NCBI RefSeq assembly: GCF_027257975.1
Contig: NZ_JANZKX010000007.1
Coordinates: forward strand, 265,183-329,182
Origin: Pelomonas sp. BJYL3
GTDB taxonomy: Bacteria; Pseudomonadota; Gammaproteobacteria; Burkholderiales; Burkholderiaceae_C
DNA: 64,000 bases
Reading direction: 5' to 3'
In this document: piece after piece, positions 15,959-25,167 of the stretch
How the letters are laid out: each line of letters opens with the position of its first letter
Numbering within the stretch: the stretch's first letter is position 1
Notes under the pieces: model-generated
The model's database searches: none
What the model was told of the DNA's origin: nothing
The model's input: the letters and a program-made list of their open reading frames with translations, nothing else
Translations under genes and position numbers: made by a program

Positions 15959-17251
15959 ATGTCTGATACCACCGCGCCCAGGCCCAATGGCAGCGGCCGC
16001 GCCCTCTCGGTCCTGATCGTCAGCACCCTGGCGTTCACGGTCTGCTTCATGGTCTGGATGATGTTCGGCGTCATCGGCATCCCCATCAAGAAGCAGCTGG
16101 GCCTGAACGCCACCGAGTTCGGCCTGCTGACCGCCACGCCCGTGCTCACCGGCTCGCTGATCCGCGTGCCCCTGGGCATCTGGACCGACAAGTTCGGCGG
16201 CCGCATCGTCTTCTTCTGCCTGATGCTGGCCTGCGTGATCCCCATCTGGCTGATGGCCTACGCCACGGCCTACTGGCACTTCCTGGTGATCGGCCTTTTC
16301 GTGGGCATGGCCGGCGGCTCCTTCTCGGTGGGCACGCCCTATGTGGCCCGCTGGTTCCCCAAGCAGCGCCAGGGCTTCGCGATGGGCGTGTTCGGCGCGG
16401 GCAACTCCGGTGCCGCCGTCAACAAGTTCGTGGCCCCGGGCCTGGTCGTGGCCTTCGGCTGGACCATGGTCCCGCACGTCTATGCCGCCGTGCTGCTGGG
16501 CACGGCCATCCTGTTCTGGTTCTTCAGCCACCACGACGAATCGCACACGGTGGCCAGCAAGGCCAGCTTCGTCTCGCAGCTCAAGGCGCTGAAGGACCCC
16601 AAGGTGCTGAAGTACTGCCAGTACTACTCCATCGTCTTTGGCGGCTATGTGGCCCTGAGCCTGTGGATGGTGCAGTACTACGTCGGCGAGTACGGCCTGG
16701 ACATCCGCGTGGCCGCCCTGCTGGCCGCCTGCTTCTCGCTGCCCGGCGGCGTGCTGCGCGCCATCGGCGGCTGGCTCAGCGACAAGTACGGCGCCCACAG
16801 CGTCACCTGGTGGGTGATGTGGGTGAGCTGGATCTGCCTGTTCCTGCTGTCCTACCCGCAGACCGACTTCACCGTGCAGACCGTCAACGGTGCCCGCAGC
16901 TTCCACTTCGGCCTGAACGTCTACGGCTTCACCGGGCTGATGGCCATCCTGGGCGTGGCCTGGGCCTTCGGCAAGGCCAGCGTCTTCAAGTACATCAGCG
17001 ATGACTACGGCGCCAACATCGGCACCATCAGCGGCATCGTCGGCCTGGCCGGCGGCCTGGGCGGCTTCATCCTGCCCATCATGTTCGGCGCGCTGATGGA
17101 CTACACCGGCGTGCGCTCCAGCTGCTTCATGCTGATGTACGGCGTGGTCTGGGTCTCGCTGATCTGGATGTACTGGACCGAAGTCCGCAAGACCGAAGTG
17201 ATGGGCAAGAACGCCCCGGTCTCCCCCATCTCTCAATCCTTCGCGCGCTGA
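15959..17251 (+). CDS. narK: Nitrate transporter NarK1 (MFS, NNP family)
   Basis: A 430-residue protein with about 12 transmembrane helices. ATG 15959 is chosen for AGGAG 8 bp upstream and the short cytoplasmic N-terminus before the first helix. NNP-family features are visible: GVIGIPIKKQLGLN after helix 1, RVPLGIWTDKFGGR in the first loop, a glycine-rich GMAGGSFSVGTPYVARWFP helix with Arg, and the second motif GNSGAAVNKFVAP. NarK1-type carriers are thought to import nitrate with protons to start respiration before nitrite accumulates. NarK2 follows 30 bp downstream, and in some bacteria the two are fused, so the pair acts together. Confidence 0.88.
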   Translation: MSDTTAPRPNGSGRALSVLIVSTLAFTVCFMVWMMFGVIGIPIKKQLGLNATEFGLLTATPVLTGSLIRVPLGIWTDKFGGRIVFFCLMLACVIPIWLMAYATAYWHFLVIGLFVGMAGGSFSVGTPYVARWFPKQRQGFAMGVFGAGNSGAAVNKFVAPGLVVAFGWTMVPHVYAAVLLGTAILFWFFSHHDESHTVASKASFVSQLKALKDPKVLKYCQYYSIVFGGYVALSLWMVQYYVGEYGLDIRVAALLAACFSLPGGVLRAIGGWLSDKYGAHSVTWWVMWVSWICLFLLSYPQTDFTVQTVNGARSFHFGLNVYGFTGLMAILGVAWAFGKASVFKYISDDYGANIGTISGIVGLAGGLGGFILPIMFGALMDYTGVRSSCFMLMYGVVWVSLIWMYWTEVRKTEVMGKNAPVSPISQSFAR

Positions 17252-17281
17252 GCCGCGGGGACCGAGTTCGCAGGAGTAGTC

Positions 17282-18937
17282 ATGAACACCACCACCCATC
17301 CCGCCGTGCCCGCTGCCCCGAGCAGTGGTGCCGGCGACATCCAGGACTGGCGTCCCGAGGACGAGCAGTTCTGGGCCCAGACCGGCAGCAAGATCGCCTA
17401 CCGCAACCTCTGGATCTCGATTCCCGCGCTGCTGTGCGGCTTCGCGGTCTGGGGCATGTGGGGCATCATCACCGTGCAGATGCTCAACCTCGGCTTCCCC
17501 TTCAGCCAGGCCGAGCTCTTCACGCTGACGGCCATCGCCGGCATCTCCGGCGCCACCATGCGCATCCCGGCTTCGTTCCTGATCCGCATGGCCGGTGGCC
17601 GCAACACCATCTTCCTGACCACGGCCATGCTGCTGGCCCCGGCTATCGGTACGGGCATCGCGCTGCAGCACCCCGAGTGGCCGCTGTGGGTCTTCCAGCT
17701 GATGGCCCTGTGGTCCGGCGTGGGCGGCGGCAACTTTGCCTCGTCGATGTCCAACATCAGCACCTTCTTCCCCAAGCGCCTGCAGGGCACGGCCCTGGGC
17801 CTGAACGCCGGCCTGGGCAACTTCGGCGTCACGACCATGCAGATCGTGATCCCGCTGGTGATGACCATCGGCCTGTTCGGTGCCTTCGGTGGCGAGGCCA
17901 AGGCGCTCATCAAGGACAGCGGCTGGATCTTCGGCAAGATCAAGGCGGGCACGCCCACCTACATTCAGAACGCCGGCTTCGCCTGGGTGCTGTCCCTGGT
18001 GCCCCTGGCCGTGCTGTGCTGGTTCGGCATGAACAACCTGAAGACGGTGACGCCCAACAGCGGCTCGCCCATCAGCGCCTTTCTGAAGATCACCTACCTG
18101 TACTCGCTGGCCTTCGTGCCCTCGATCGGCATGCTGTACCTGTACCTGCCGGCACCGACGGGTCTGGGTCTGCTGAACATGTGGGTCGCGATCCCGCTGG
18201 ACATCATTGCCGCGCTGGTGGTGATGAAGCTGGCCGCCTTCGGCACCATGAAGGAGAACGTGGCCAAGCAGTTCGAGATCTTCAAGAACAAGCACACCTG
18301 GAGCATGACGGCGCTGTACGTGGTGACCTTCGGCAGCTTCATCGGCTTCTCGATGGCCCTGCCGCTGGCCATCACCGTGATCTTCGGCTTCATCCACGCG
18401 CCTGATGCCGCCGGCGTCATGCAGCACACGCTGAAGAACCCCAACGCCCCGTCCGCACTGACCTATGCCTGGATCGGCCCCTTCGTCGGCGCTGCCGTGC
18501 GCCCCATCGGCGGCTGGATCTCTGACAAGGTCGGCGGCTCCATCGTCACCCAGGTCATCTCGGCCCTCATGGTCGTGGCCTCGGCCGCGGTGGGCTACGT
18601 GATGATGCAGGCCTACGGCTCCTCGACCCCCGAGCAGTACTTCCCCATGTTCATGGGCCTGTTCGTGCTGCTCTTCGCCGCCAGCGGCGTGGGCAATGGC
18701 TCGACCTTCCGCAGCGTGGGCTTCATCTTCGACCGCCAGCAGGCCGGCCCCGTGCTGGGCTGGACCTCGGCCGTCGCCGCCTACGGCGCCTTCATCGCCC
18801 CGGTGCTGATCGGCCAGCAGATCAAGGCCGGCACGCCGCAATACGCCTTCTACGGCTTCTCGGTCTTCTACGCCGTGTGCCTGGTGCTGAACTGGTGGTT
18901 CTACCTGCGCGCCAAGGCCTACGTGAAGAACCCCTGA
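17282..18937 (+). CDS. narK2: Nitrate/nitrite antiporter NarK2 (MFS, NNP family)
   Basis: A 551-residue membrane protein, longer than NarK1 because of its N-terminal extension (about 40 residues before helix 1) and large internal loop. NNP motifs appear twice: GGGNFASSMSNISTFFPKR with GLNAGLGNFGVTTMQ, and GVGNGSTFRSVGFIFDR. These glycine-rich helices bind nitrate and nitrite between two arginines in the solved family members. NarK2-type carriers exchange external nitrate for internal nitrite. AGGAG precedes the ATG. It is followed 79 bp later by narG, with a strong hairpin in the gap that may set transporter and reductase levels. Confidence 0.88.
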   Translation: MNTTTHPAVPAAPSSGAGDIQDWRPEDEQFWAQTGSKIAYRNLWISIPALLCGFAVWGMWGIITVQMLNLGFPFSQAELFTLTAIAGISGATMRIPASFLIRMAGGRNTIFLTTAMLLAPAIGTGIALQHPEWPLWVFQLMALWSGVGGGNFASSMSNISTFFPKRLQGTALGLNAGLGNFGVTTMQIVIPLVMTIGLFGAFGGEAKALIKDSGWIFGKIKAGTPTYIQNAGFAWVLSLVPLAVLCWFGMNNLKTVTPNSGSPISAFLKITYLYSLAFVPSIGMLYLYLPAPTGLGLLNMWVAIPLDIIAALVVMKLAAFGTMKENVAKQFEIFKNKHTWSMTALYVVTFGSFIGFSMALPLAITVIFGFIHAPDAAGVMQHTLKNPNAPSALTYAWIGPFVGAAVRPIGGWISDKVGGSIVTQVISALMVVASAAVGYVMMQAYGSSTPEQYFPMFMGLFVLLFAASGVGNGSTFRSVGFIFDRQQAGPVLGWTSAVAAYGAFIAPVLIGQQIKAGTPQYAFYGFSVFYAVCLVLNWWFYLRAKAYVKNP

Positions 18938-18963
18938 CAGGCCGCGAACCCACAAGCATTCGA

Positions 18964-18992
18964 CGGCCGGCCACTCCACCAGGGGCCGGCCG
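18964..18992 (+). promoter_or_regulatory. Strong intercistronic hairpin between narK2 and narG
   Basis: CGGCCGGCC (18964-18972) and GGCCGGCCG (18984-18992) form a perfect 9-bp GC stem with an 11-nt loop. No T-run follows, so it is more likely an RNA stability or processing element than a terminator. It lies 24 bp before the narG ATG. Confidence 0.45.
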
Positions 18993-19016
18993 CACCCCAA
19001 GACACAGGATCAGCAT

Positions 19017-22000
19017 ATGAGCCACTTTCTCGACCGACTGAGCTACTTCGCCCAGCCCAAGGAAGACTTCGCCGACGGCCACGGCCGCGTGACCGGCGAA
19101 GACCGAACCTGGGAAGACGCCTACCGCAACCGCTGGGCGCACGACAAGATCGTGCGCTCCACCCACGGCACGAACTGCACGGGCTCCTGCTCGTGGAAGA
19201 TCTACGTGAAGGGCGGCATCGTCACCTGGGAGACCCAGCAGACCGACTACCCCCGCACCCGCGCCGACCTGCCCAACCACGAGCCCCGTGGCTGCGCCCG
19301 CGGCGCCTCCTACAGCTGGTACCTCTACAGCGCCAACCGCGTGAAGTACCCCATGGTGCGCGGCGCCCTGCTCAAGCACTGGCGTGCCGCGCGCGCCGTG
19401 GCCAAGAGCCCGGTGGATGCCTGGACCAACATCGTCGAGAACCAGGAAGCCCGCCGTGAATGGCAGCAGGAGCGGGGCCTGGGCGGCTTCGTGCGCTCCA
19501 GCTGGGACGAGGTCAACGAGATCATCGCCAGCGCCAACATCTACACCGTCAAGAAGCACGGCCCGGACCGCGTGATCGGCTTCTCGCCCATCCCGGCCAT
19601 GTCCATGATCAGCTACGCGGCCGGCAGCCGCTACCTGAGCCTGCTGGGCGGCGTGTGCATGAGCTTCTACGACTGGTACTGCGACCTGCCGCCGTCCAGC
19701 CCGCAGATCTGGGGCGAGCAGACCGACGTGCCCGAGAGCGCCGACTGGTACAACAGCAACTACATCATCGCCTGGGGCTCCAACGTGCCCCAGACCCGCA
19801 CGCCGGACGCGCACTTCTTCACCGAGGTCCGCTACAAGGGCACGAAGACCGTTGCCATCACGCCGGACTACGCGGAGATCTCCAAGCTCTGCGACATCTG
19901 GCTGCACCCCAAGCAGGGCACCGATGCCGCGATCGCCATGGCCATGGGCCATGTGATCTTCAAGGAGTTCTACTTCGACAAGCGGTCTGCGTATTTCGAC
20001 GACTACGCGCGCCGCTACACCGACCTGCCGCTGCTCGTGCAGCTGAAGAAGACCACCACGCCCGACGGCCGCACCCTGCTGGTGCCGGACCGCTACCTGC
20101 GTGCCAGCGACTTCGGCGGCAAGCTGGGCCAGGACAACAACCCCGACTGGAAGACGCTGGCCTTCGACCAGGACGGCAAGGTCGTGGTGCCCAACGGCTC
20201 CATCGGCTTCCGCTGGGGCGCCAGCGAGCGCGACGACCTGGGCAAGTGGAACCTCGAGAACAAGGAAGCCCGCGGTGACCGCGACGTCACCCTGCGCCTC
20301 TCGCTGCTGGAGGCCAAGGAGGCCCAGCACGAGATCGCCGAGGTCGGCTTCCCGTACTTCGGCGGCATCGAGTCCCCGCAGTTCACCGCCAACAAGCAGC
20401 AGGACGTGCTGGCCCGCAAGGTGCCGGTGCAGCGCCTGAAGCTGGGCAAGCACGAGGACGCCGGCGAGGTGCTGGTGGCCACCGTCTTCGACCTGCAGGT
20501 GGCGCAGTACGGCGTGGACCGCGGCCTGGGTGACGACTGCCCCAGGAGCTATGACGACAACAAGCCCTACACCCCCGCCTGGGCCGAGCACATCACCGGC
20601 GTGAAGCGCGAGCAGATCACCACCGTGGCCCGCGAGTTCGCCGACAACGCCGACAAGACCCGCGGCCGCTCCATGGTCATCATCGGCGCCGCGATGAACC
20701 ACTGGTACCACTGCGACATGAACTACCGCGGCATCATCAACATGCTGATGATGTGCGGCTGCATCGGCCAGAGCGGCGGCGGCTGGGCGCATTACGTGGG
20801 CCAGGAGAAGCTGCGCCCGCAGACCGGCTGGACGGCCCTGGCCTTCGCGCTGGACTGGATCCGCCCGCCGCGCCAGATGAACTCCACCAGCTTCTTCTAC
20901 GCCCACACCGACCAGTGGCGCTATGAGAAGCTGGACGTGCAGGAGGTGCTCTCGCCCCTGGCCGACAAGTCCAAGTTCGGCGGCAGCCTGATCGACTACA
21001 ACGTGCGTGCCGAGCGCATGGGCTGGCTGCCCAGCGCCCCGCAGCTGCAGACCAACCCGATCGAGGTGGTCAAGACCGCGCAGGCCCAGGGCCTGGACGC
21101 CAAGGACTACGCCGTCAAGGCGCTGAAGGACGGCAGCCTGCGCATGAGCTGCGAGGACCCGGACCATCCGGACAACTGGCCGCGCAATATGTTCGTGTGG
21201 CGCTCCAACATCCTGGGTTCCTCCGGCAAGGGCCACGAGTACTTCCTCAAGCACCTGCTGGGCACCACCAACGGCGTGCAGGGCAAGGACCTCGGCAAGG
21301 ATGATGCGAAGCCCGAGGAAGTGGTCTGGCATGACAAGGCCCCCGAAGGCAAGCTGGACCTGCTGGTCACGCTGGACTTCCGCATGAGCACGACCTGCCT
21401 GTACTCGGACATCGTGCTGCCCACCGCCACCTGGTACGAGAAGAACGACCTCAACACCAGCGACATGCACCCCTTCATCCACCCGCTGTCCACCGCGGTG
21501 GACCCGGCCTGGCAGGCCCGCAGCGACTGGGAGATCTACAAGGGCTTCGCCAAGAGCGTGTCCGAGCTCTGCGTCGGCCACCTGGGGGTCGAGAAGGAAG
21601 TGGTGCTGACGCCGCTGATGCACGACAGCCCCGCCGAACTGGCCCAGCCCTTCGACGTGAAGGAATGGAAGAAGGGCGAGTGCGAGCTGATCCCCGGCAA
21701 GACCGCGCCGCAGATCGCCGTCATCGAGCGCGATTACCCCAACCTCTACAAGCGCTTCACCGCCCTGGGCCCCTTGATGAACAAGGTGGGCAACGGCGGC
21801 AAGGGCATCGGCTGGGACACCAAGACCGAGGTCGAGCAGCTCGGCGAACTCAACGGCCTGGTGCGCGATGAAGGCGTCACCAAGGGCATGCCCAAGATCG
21901 AGAGCGACATCGACGCCACCGAGGTGGTGCTGCAGCTGGCGCCCGAGACCAACGGCCATGTGGCCGTCAAGGCCTGGGAAGCGCTGTCCAAGCAGACCGG

Positions 22001-22793
22001 CCGCGAGCACGCCCACCTGGCCCTGCACCGCGAGGACGAGAAGATCCGCTTCCGCGACATTCAGGCGCAGCCGCGCAAGATCATCTCCTCGCCGACCTGG
22101 TCGGGCCTGGAGAGCGAGAAGGTCTCCTACAACGCCGGCTACACCAACGTGCATGAACTGATCCCATGGCGCACCCTGACCGGCCGCCAGCAGTTCTACC
22201 AGGACCACCCCTGGATGCTGGCCTTCGGCGAGGGCTTCAGCAGCTATCGCCCGCCGGTGGACCTGAAGACCCTGCACGAGGTGGAGGGCAAGAAGCCCAA
22301 CGGCCACAAGGAGATCGCGCTCAACTTCATCACGCCGCACCAGAAGTGGGGCATCCACTCGACCTACAGCGACAACCTGATGATGCTGACGCTCAACCGC
22401 GGCGGCTCGGTGGTGTGGCTCTCGGAAGAGGATGCCAAGGAAGCCGGCATCGAGGACAACGACTGGATCGAGCTCTTCAACAGCAACGGCGCCATCGCGG
22501 CGCGGGCGGTGGTGAGCCAGCGTGTGAACAAGGGCATGACGCTCATGTACCACTCGCAGGAAAAGATCATCAACACCCCGGGGGCGGAGATCACCGGCAC
22601 GCGCGGCGGCATCCACAACTCGGTGACCCGCATCGTGACCAAGCCAACCCACATGATCGGCGGCTACGCGCAGCTGAGCTACGGCTTCAACTACTACGGA
22701 ACGATCGGCACCAACCGCGATGAATTCGTGCTGGTGCGCAAGATGGCCAAGGTGGACTGGCTCGACGAGGAGTCGGGCCACCACGCAGCCTGA
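19017..22793 (+). CDS. narG: Respiratory nitrate reductase alpha subunit NarG
   Basis: A 1258-residue catalytic subunit, the usual length. It reduces nitrate to nitrite at a molybdenum bis-MGD centre on the cytoplasmic face. The FS0 cluster ligands match the Escherichia coli positions exactly: His50, Cys54, Cys58 (HGTNCTGSC) and Cys93. The molybdenum-binding aspartate is in FYDWYCDLPP (Asp220 or Asp224). There is no twin-arginine signal of the periplasmic Nap type. Partners are NarH (iron-sulfur) and NarI (haem, quinol oxidation), with NarJ needed to insert cofactor. It sits between narK2 and narH; the 143-bp gap to narH is unusual because all later genes are nearly contiguous. Confidence 0.97.
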   Translation: MSHFLDRLSYFAQPKEDFADGHGRVTGEDRTWEDAYRNRWAHDKIVRSTHGTNCTGSCSWKIYVKGGIVTWETQQTDYPRTRADLPNHEPRGCARGASYSWYLYSANRVKYPMVRGALLKHWRAARAVAKSPVDAWTNIVENQEARREWQQERGLGGFVRSSWDEVNEIIASANIYTVKKHGPDRVIGFSPIPAMSMISYAAGSRYLSLLGGVCMSFYDWYCDLPPSSPQIWGEQTDVPESADWYNSNYIIAWGSNVPQTRTPDAHFFTEVRYKGTKTVAITPDYAEISKLCDIWLHPKQGTDAAIAMAMGHVIFKEFYFDKRSAYFDDYARRYTDLPLLVQLKKTTTPDGRTLLVPDRYLRASDFGGKLGQDNNPDWKTLAFDQDGKVVVPNGSIGFRWGASERDDLGKWNLENKEARGDRDVTLRLSLLEAKEAQHEIAEVGFPYFGGIESPQFTANKQQDVLARKVPVQRLKLGKHEDAGEVLVATVFDLQVAQYGVDRGLGDDCPRSYDDNKPYTPAWAEHITGVKREQITTVAREFADNADKTRGRSMVIIGAAMNHWYHCDMNYRGIINMLMMCGCIGQSGGGWAHYVGQEKLRPQTGWTALAFALDWIRPPRQMNSTSFFYAHTDQWRYEKLDVQEVLSPLADKSKFGGSLIDYNVRAERMGWLPSAPQLQTNPIEVVKTAQAQGLDAKDYAVKALKDGSLRMSCEDPDHPDNWPRNMFVWRSNILGSSGKGHEYFLKHLLGTTNGVQGKDLGKDDAKPEEVVWHDKAPEGKLDLLVTLDFRMSTTCLYSDIVLPTATWYEKNDLNTSDMHPFIHPLSTAVDPAWQARSDWEIYKGFAKSVSELCVGHLGVEKEVVLTPLMHDSPAELAQPFDVKEWKKGECELIPGKTAPQIAVIERDYPNLYKRFTALGPLMNKVGNGGKGIGWDTKTEVEQLGELNGLVRDEGVTKGMPKIESDIDATEVVLQLAPETNGHVAVKAWEALSKQTGREHAHLALHREDEKIRFRDIQAQPRKIISSPTWSGLESEKVSYNAGYTNVHELIPWRTLTGRQQFYQDHPWMLAFGEGFSSYRPPVDLKTLHEVEGKKPNGHKEIALNFITPHQKWGIHSTYSDNLMMLTLNRGGSVVWLSEEDAKEAGIEDNDWIELFNSNGAIAARAVVSQRVNKGMTLMYHSQEKIINTPGAEITGTRGGIHNSVTRIVTKPTHMIGGYAQLSYGFNYYGTIGTNRDEFVLVRKMAKVDWLDEESGHHAA

Positions 22794-22872
22794 TCCACAA
22801 GGCTCATTCCATGGACATCCAGTTTTCGATGGCACGGGGGAGGGCGCTGCTTGCCAGCTCCTTCCTTCTCAA

Positions 22873-22898
22873 CGAAGCGTCCTCTCCCGACGCCTTCG
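22873..22898 (+). promoter_or_regulatory. Hairpin in the narG-narH gap
   Basis: CGAAGCGTC (22873-22881) pairs with GACGCCTTCG (22889-22898) with one bulged base and a 7-nt loop. It lies in the 143-bp spacer between narG and narH. No T-run follows, so an mRNA stability or processing role is more likely than termination. A 35-codon ATG frame (22811-22918) covers the same spacer but lacks a convincing ribosome binding site. Confidence 0.35.
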
Positions 22899-22936
22899 GA
22901 ACTGACTCAGCGATCTGATAGACAAGGAGTTCCGCG

Positions 22937-24460
22937 ATGAAAGTTCGCGCACAAATCGGCATGGTGCTGAACCTGGACAAGTGCATCGGTTGCCACACTT
23001 GCTCCGTCACCTGCAAGAACGTCTGGACCAACCGCTCCGGCATGGAGTACGCCTGGTTCAACAACGTCGAATCCAAGCCGGGCATCGGCTATCCCAAGGA
23101 GTGGGAGAACCAGGACCGCTGGCATGGCGGCTGGATGCGCAAGAGCGACGGCAGCATCGTCCCTCGCCAGGGTGGCAAGTGGAAGCTGCTGATGCGCATC
23201 TTCGCCAACCCCAACCTGCCCGAGATCGACGACTACTACGAGCCCTTCACCTTCGACTACGACCACCTGCAGTCGGCGCCGAAGTCCAAGGCCGCGCCCA
23301 CCGCGCGACCGCGCAGCCTGATCACGGGGCAGCGCATGGAGAAGATCCAGTGGGGCCCGAACTGGGAGGAAATCCTCGGCGGTGAATTCTCGAAGCGCAG
23401 CAAGGACGCCAACTTCGAGAACGTGCAGAAGGAGATCTACGGCCAGTTCGAGAACACCTTCATGATGTACCTGCCGCGCCTGTGCGAGCACTGCCTCAAC
23501 CCGGCGTGCGTGGCCTCCTGCCCCTCGGGCTCGATCTACAAGCGCGAGGAAGACGGCATCGTCCTGATCGACCAGGACAAGTGCCGCGGCTGGCGCATGT
23601 GCGTCTCGGGCTGCCCCTACAAGAAGATCTACTACAACTGGCAGAGCGGCAAGGCCGAGAAGTGCGTATTCTGCTACCCCCGCATCGAATCGGGCCAGCC
23701 GACCGTCTGCTCCGAGACCTGCGTGGGCCGCATCCGCTACCTGGGCGTGCTGCTGTACGACGCCGACCGCATCGAGCAGGCCGCGTCCATCAAGGACGAC
23801 AAGGCGCTCTACCAGGCCCAGCTGGACATCTTCCTGGACCCCAACGATCCCGCCGTGATCGAACAGGCCCGCAAGGACGGCGTGCCCGAGGCCTGGCTCG
23901 TCGCCGCCCGCAAGAGCCCGGTCTACAAGATGGCCGTGGACTGGAAGGTGGCCCTGCCGCTGCACCCCGAGTACCGCACGCTGCCCATGGTCTGGTACGT
24001 GCCGCCGCTCTCGCCCATCAGCGCCGCGGCCAACGCCGGGCATGTGGGCGTCAATGGCCTGATCCCCGATGTGAAGCAGCTGCGCATCCCCGTGCAGTAC
24101 CTGGCCAATATGCTCACCGCCGGCGATGTGGCGCCGGTCGAGCGTGCCCTGGAGCGCATGCTGGCCATGCGCGCCTACCAGCGCGGCAAGCATGTGGACG
24201 GCGTCGAGGACAAGACTGTGCTGGACCAGGTCGGCCTGCTGAAGAACGAGGTCGAGGACATGTACCAGGTCATGGCCATTGCCAACTACGAGGACCGCTT
24301 CGTCATCCCGACCACGCACCGCGAGTACGCCGAGAACGCCTACGACCTGCGCGGCGGCTGCGGCTTCAGCTTCGGCAACGGCTGCTCGGATGGCCAGACC
24401 GAAACCAGCCTGTTCGGTGGCGACAAGAAGCGCACCATCCCCATCAAGACCACCGTCTGA
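22937..24460 (+). CDS. narH: Respiratory nitrate reductase beta subunit NarH
   Basis: A 507-residue iron-sulfur subunit that passes electrons from NarI haem to NarG. The first cluster motif is CIGCHTCSVTC with Cys16, 19, 22 and 26. Further groups are LCEHCLNPACVASCPSG, CRGWRMCVSGCPY and CVFCYPR with SETCVGRIRYLG. In CRGWRMC a tryptophan replaces one cysteine, the known feature that makes one cluster [3Fe-4S] instead of [4Fe-4S]. AAGGAG precedes the ATG. narJ follows after 11 bp. Confidence 0.97.
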   Translation: MKVRAQIGMVLNLDKCIGCHTCSVTCKNVWTNRSGMEYAWFNNVESKPGIGYPKEWENQDRWHGGWMRKSDGSIVPRQGGKWKLLMRIFANPNLPEIDDYYEPFTFDYDHLQSAPKSKAAPTARPRSLITGQRMEKIQWGPNWEEILGGEFSKRSKDANFENVQKEIYGQFENTFMMYLPRLCEHCLNPACVASCPSGSIYKREEDGIVLIDQDKCRGWRMCVSGCPYKKIYYNWQSGKAEKCVFCYPRIESGQPTVCSETCVGRIRYLGVLLYDADRIEQAASIKDDKALYQAQLDIFLDPNDPAVIEQARKDGVPEAWLVAARKSPVYKMAVDWKVALPLHPEYRTLPMVWYVPPLSPISAAANAGHVGVNGLIPDVKQLRIPVQYLANMLTAGDVAPVERALERMLAMRAYQRGKHVDGVEDKTVLDQVGLLKNEVEDMYQVMAIANYEDRFVIPTTHREYAENAYDLRGGCGFSFGNGCSDGQTETSLFGGDKKRTIPIKTTV

Positions 24461-24471
24461 GGGAGCGAAGC

Positions 24472-25167
24472 ATGAGCAAGAAACCCCTGCCCATGAGCCT
24501 CAGCTGCCGCGTCCTGGCGCGGCTGCTGGACTACCCCAGCGACGAGATGCTGGCGGCACTGCCCGAGCTGCTGGACGCGCTGCGCCAGGAGCGGGCGCTG
24601 AGCGCCGAGCGCCTGCAGGAGCTGGAGTCCCTGGTCGCCTGGATGGCGAGCCGGGACCGCTTCGCCCTGCAGTCCGAGTATGTGGAGACCTTCGACCGCG
24701 GCCGCGCCAGCAGCCTGCACCTGTTCGAGCATGTGCATGGCGACTCGCGCGAGCGCGGCCCGGCACTGGTCGACCTGGCCAAGACCTACGAGTCCGCTGG
24801 TGTCTTCTTCGATGCCAAGGAATTGCCCGACTACCTGCCCGTGGTGCTGGAGTTCGCCTCCACGCAGCCCCAGGCGCTGGCGGCGGGCTTCCTGGCCGAG
24901 ATGGCCCACATCCTCAACGCCATCCACAGCGCGCTGATCAAGCGCGGCGTGAAGCCCTGGGCGGCCGCCATCGGCGCCGTGCTGGAGCTGGCGGGCGAGA
25001 CGCCGCAGGCCGTGCAGATCACCGTCGATGAACCCCTGGACGAGGCCTGGGTCGAGCCCGCCGCCTTCGATGGCTGCAGCTCGCGCGGCCAGAGCAAGCC
25101 CGGCTCGCCGCAGCCGGTGCACATCGTCCGTCGTCAAGAAACCCCAAAGCAAGGAGTGCGCGCATGA
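24472..25167 (+). CDS. narJ: Nitrate reductase assembly chaperone NarJ
   Basis: A 231-residue helical protein of the NarJ/TorD chaperone family. Characteristic stretches are LARLLDYPSDEMLAALPEL, LQSEYVETFDRGRASSLHLFEHVHGDSRERG and AKTYESAGVFFDAKELPDYLPVVLEF. It is needed for molybdenum cofactor insertion into NarG and for binding of NarGH to NarI, but is not part of the final enzyme. GGGAGCG lies just before the ATG. The stop codon overlaps the narI start (ATGA, 25164-25167). Confidence 0.95.
   Translation: MSKKPLPMSLSCRVLARLLDYPSDEMLAALPELLDALRQERALSAERLQELESLVAWMASRDRFALQSEYVETFDRGRASSLHLFEHVHGDSRERGPALVDLAKTYESAGVFFDAKELPDYLPVVLEFASTQPQALAAGFLAEMAHILNAIHSALIKRGVKPWAAAIGAVLELAGETPQAVQITVDEPLDEAWVEPAAFDGCSSRGQSKPGSPQPVHIVRRQETPKQGVRA

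Noticed and set aside
15842-22835. Very long open frames on the minus strand opposite narK1, narK2 and narG
   Set aside because: They are His/Ala/Gly/Val-rich shadows of high-GC coding sequence with no domains. The plus strand holds well-defined nar genes.
22811-22918. 35-codon frame between narG and narH as a gene
   Set aside because: No clear ribosome binding site and no recognisable features; it is mentioned only in the spacing finding.
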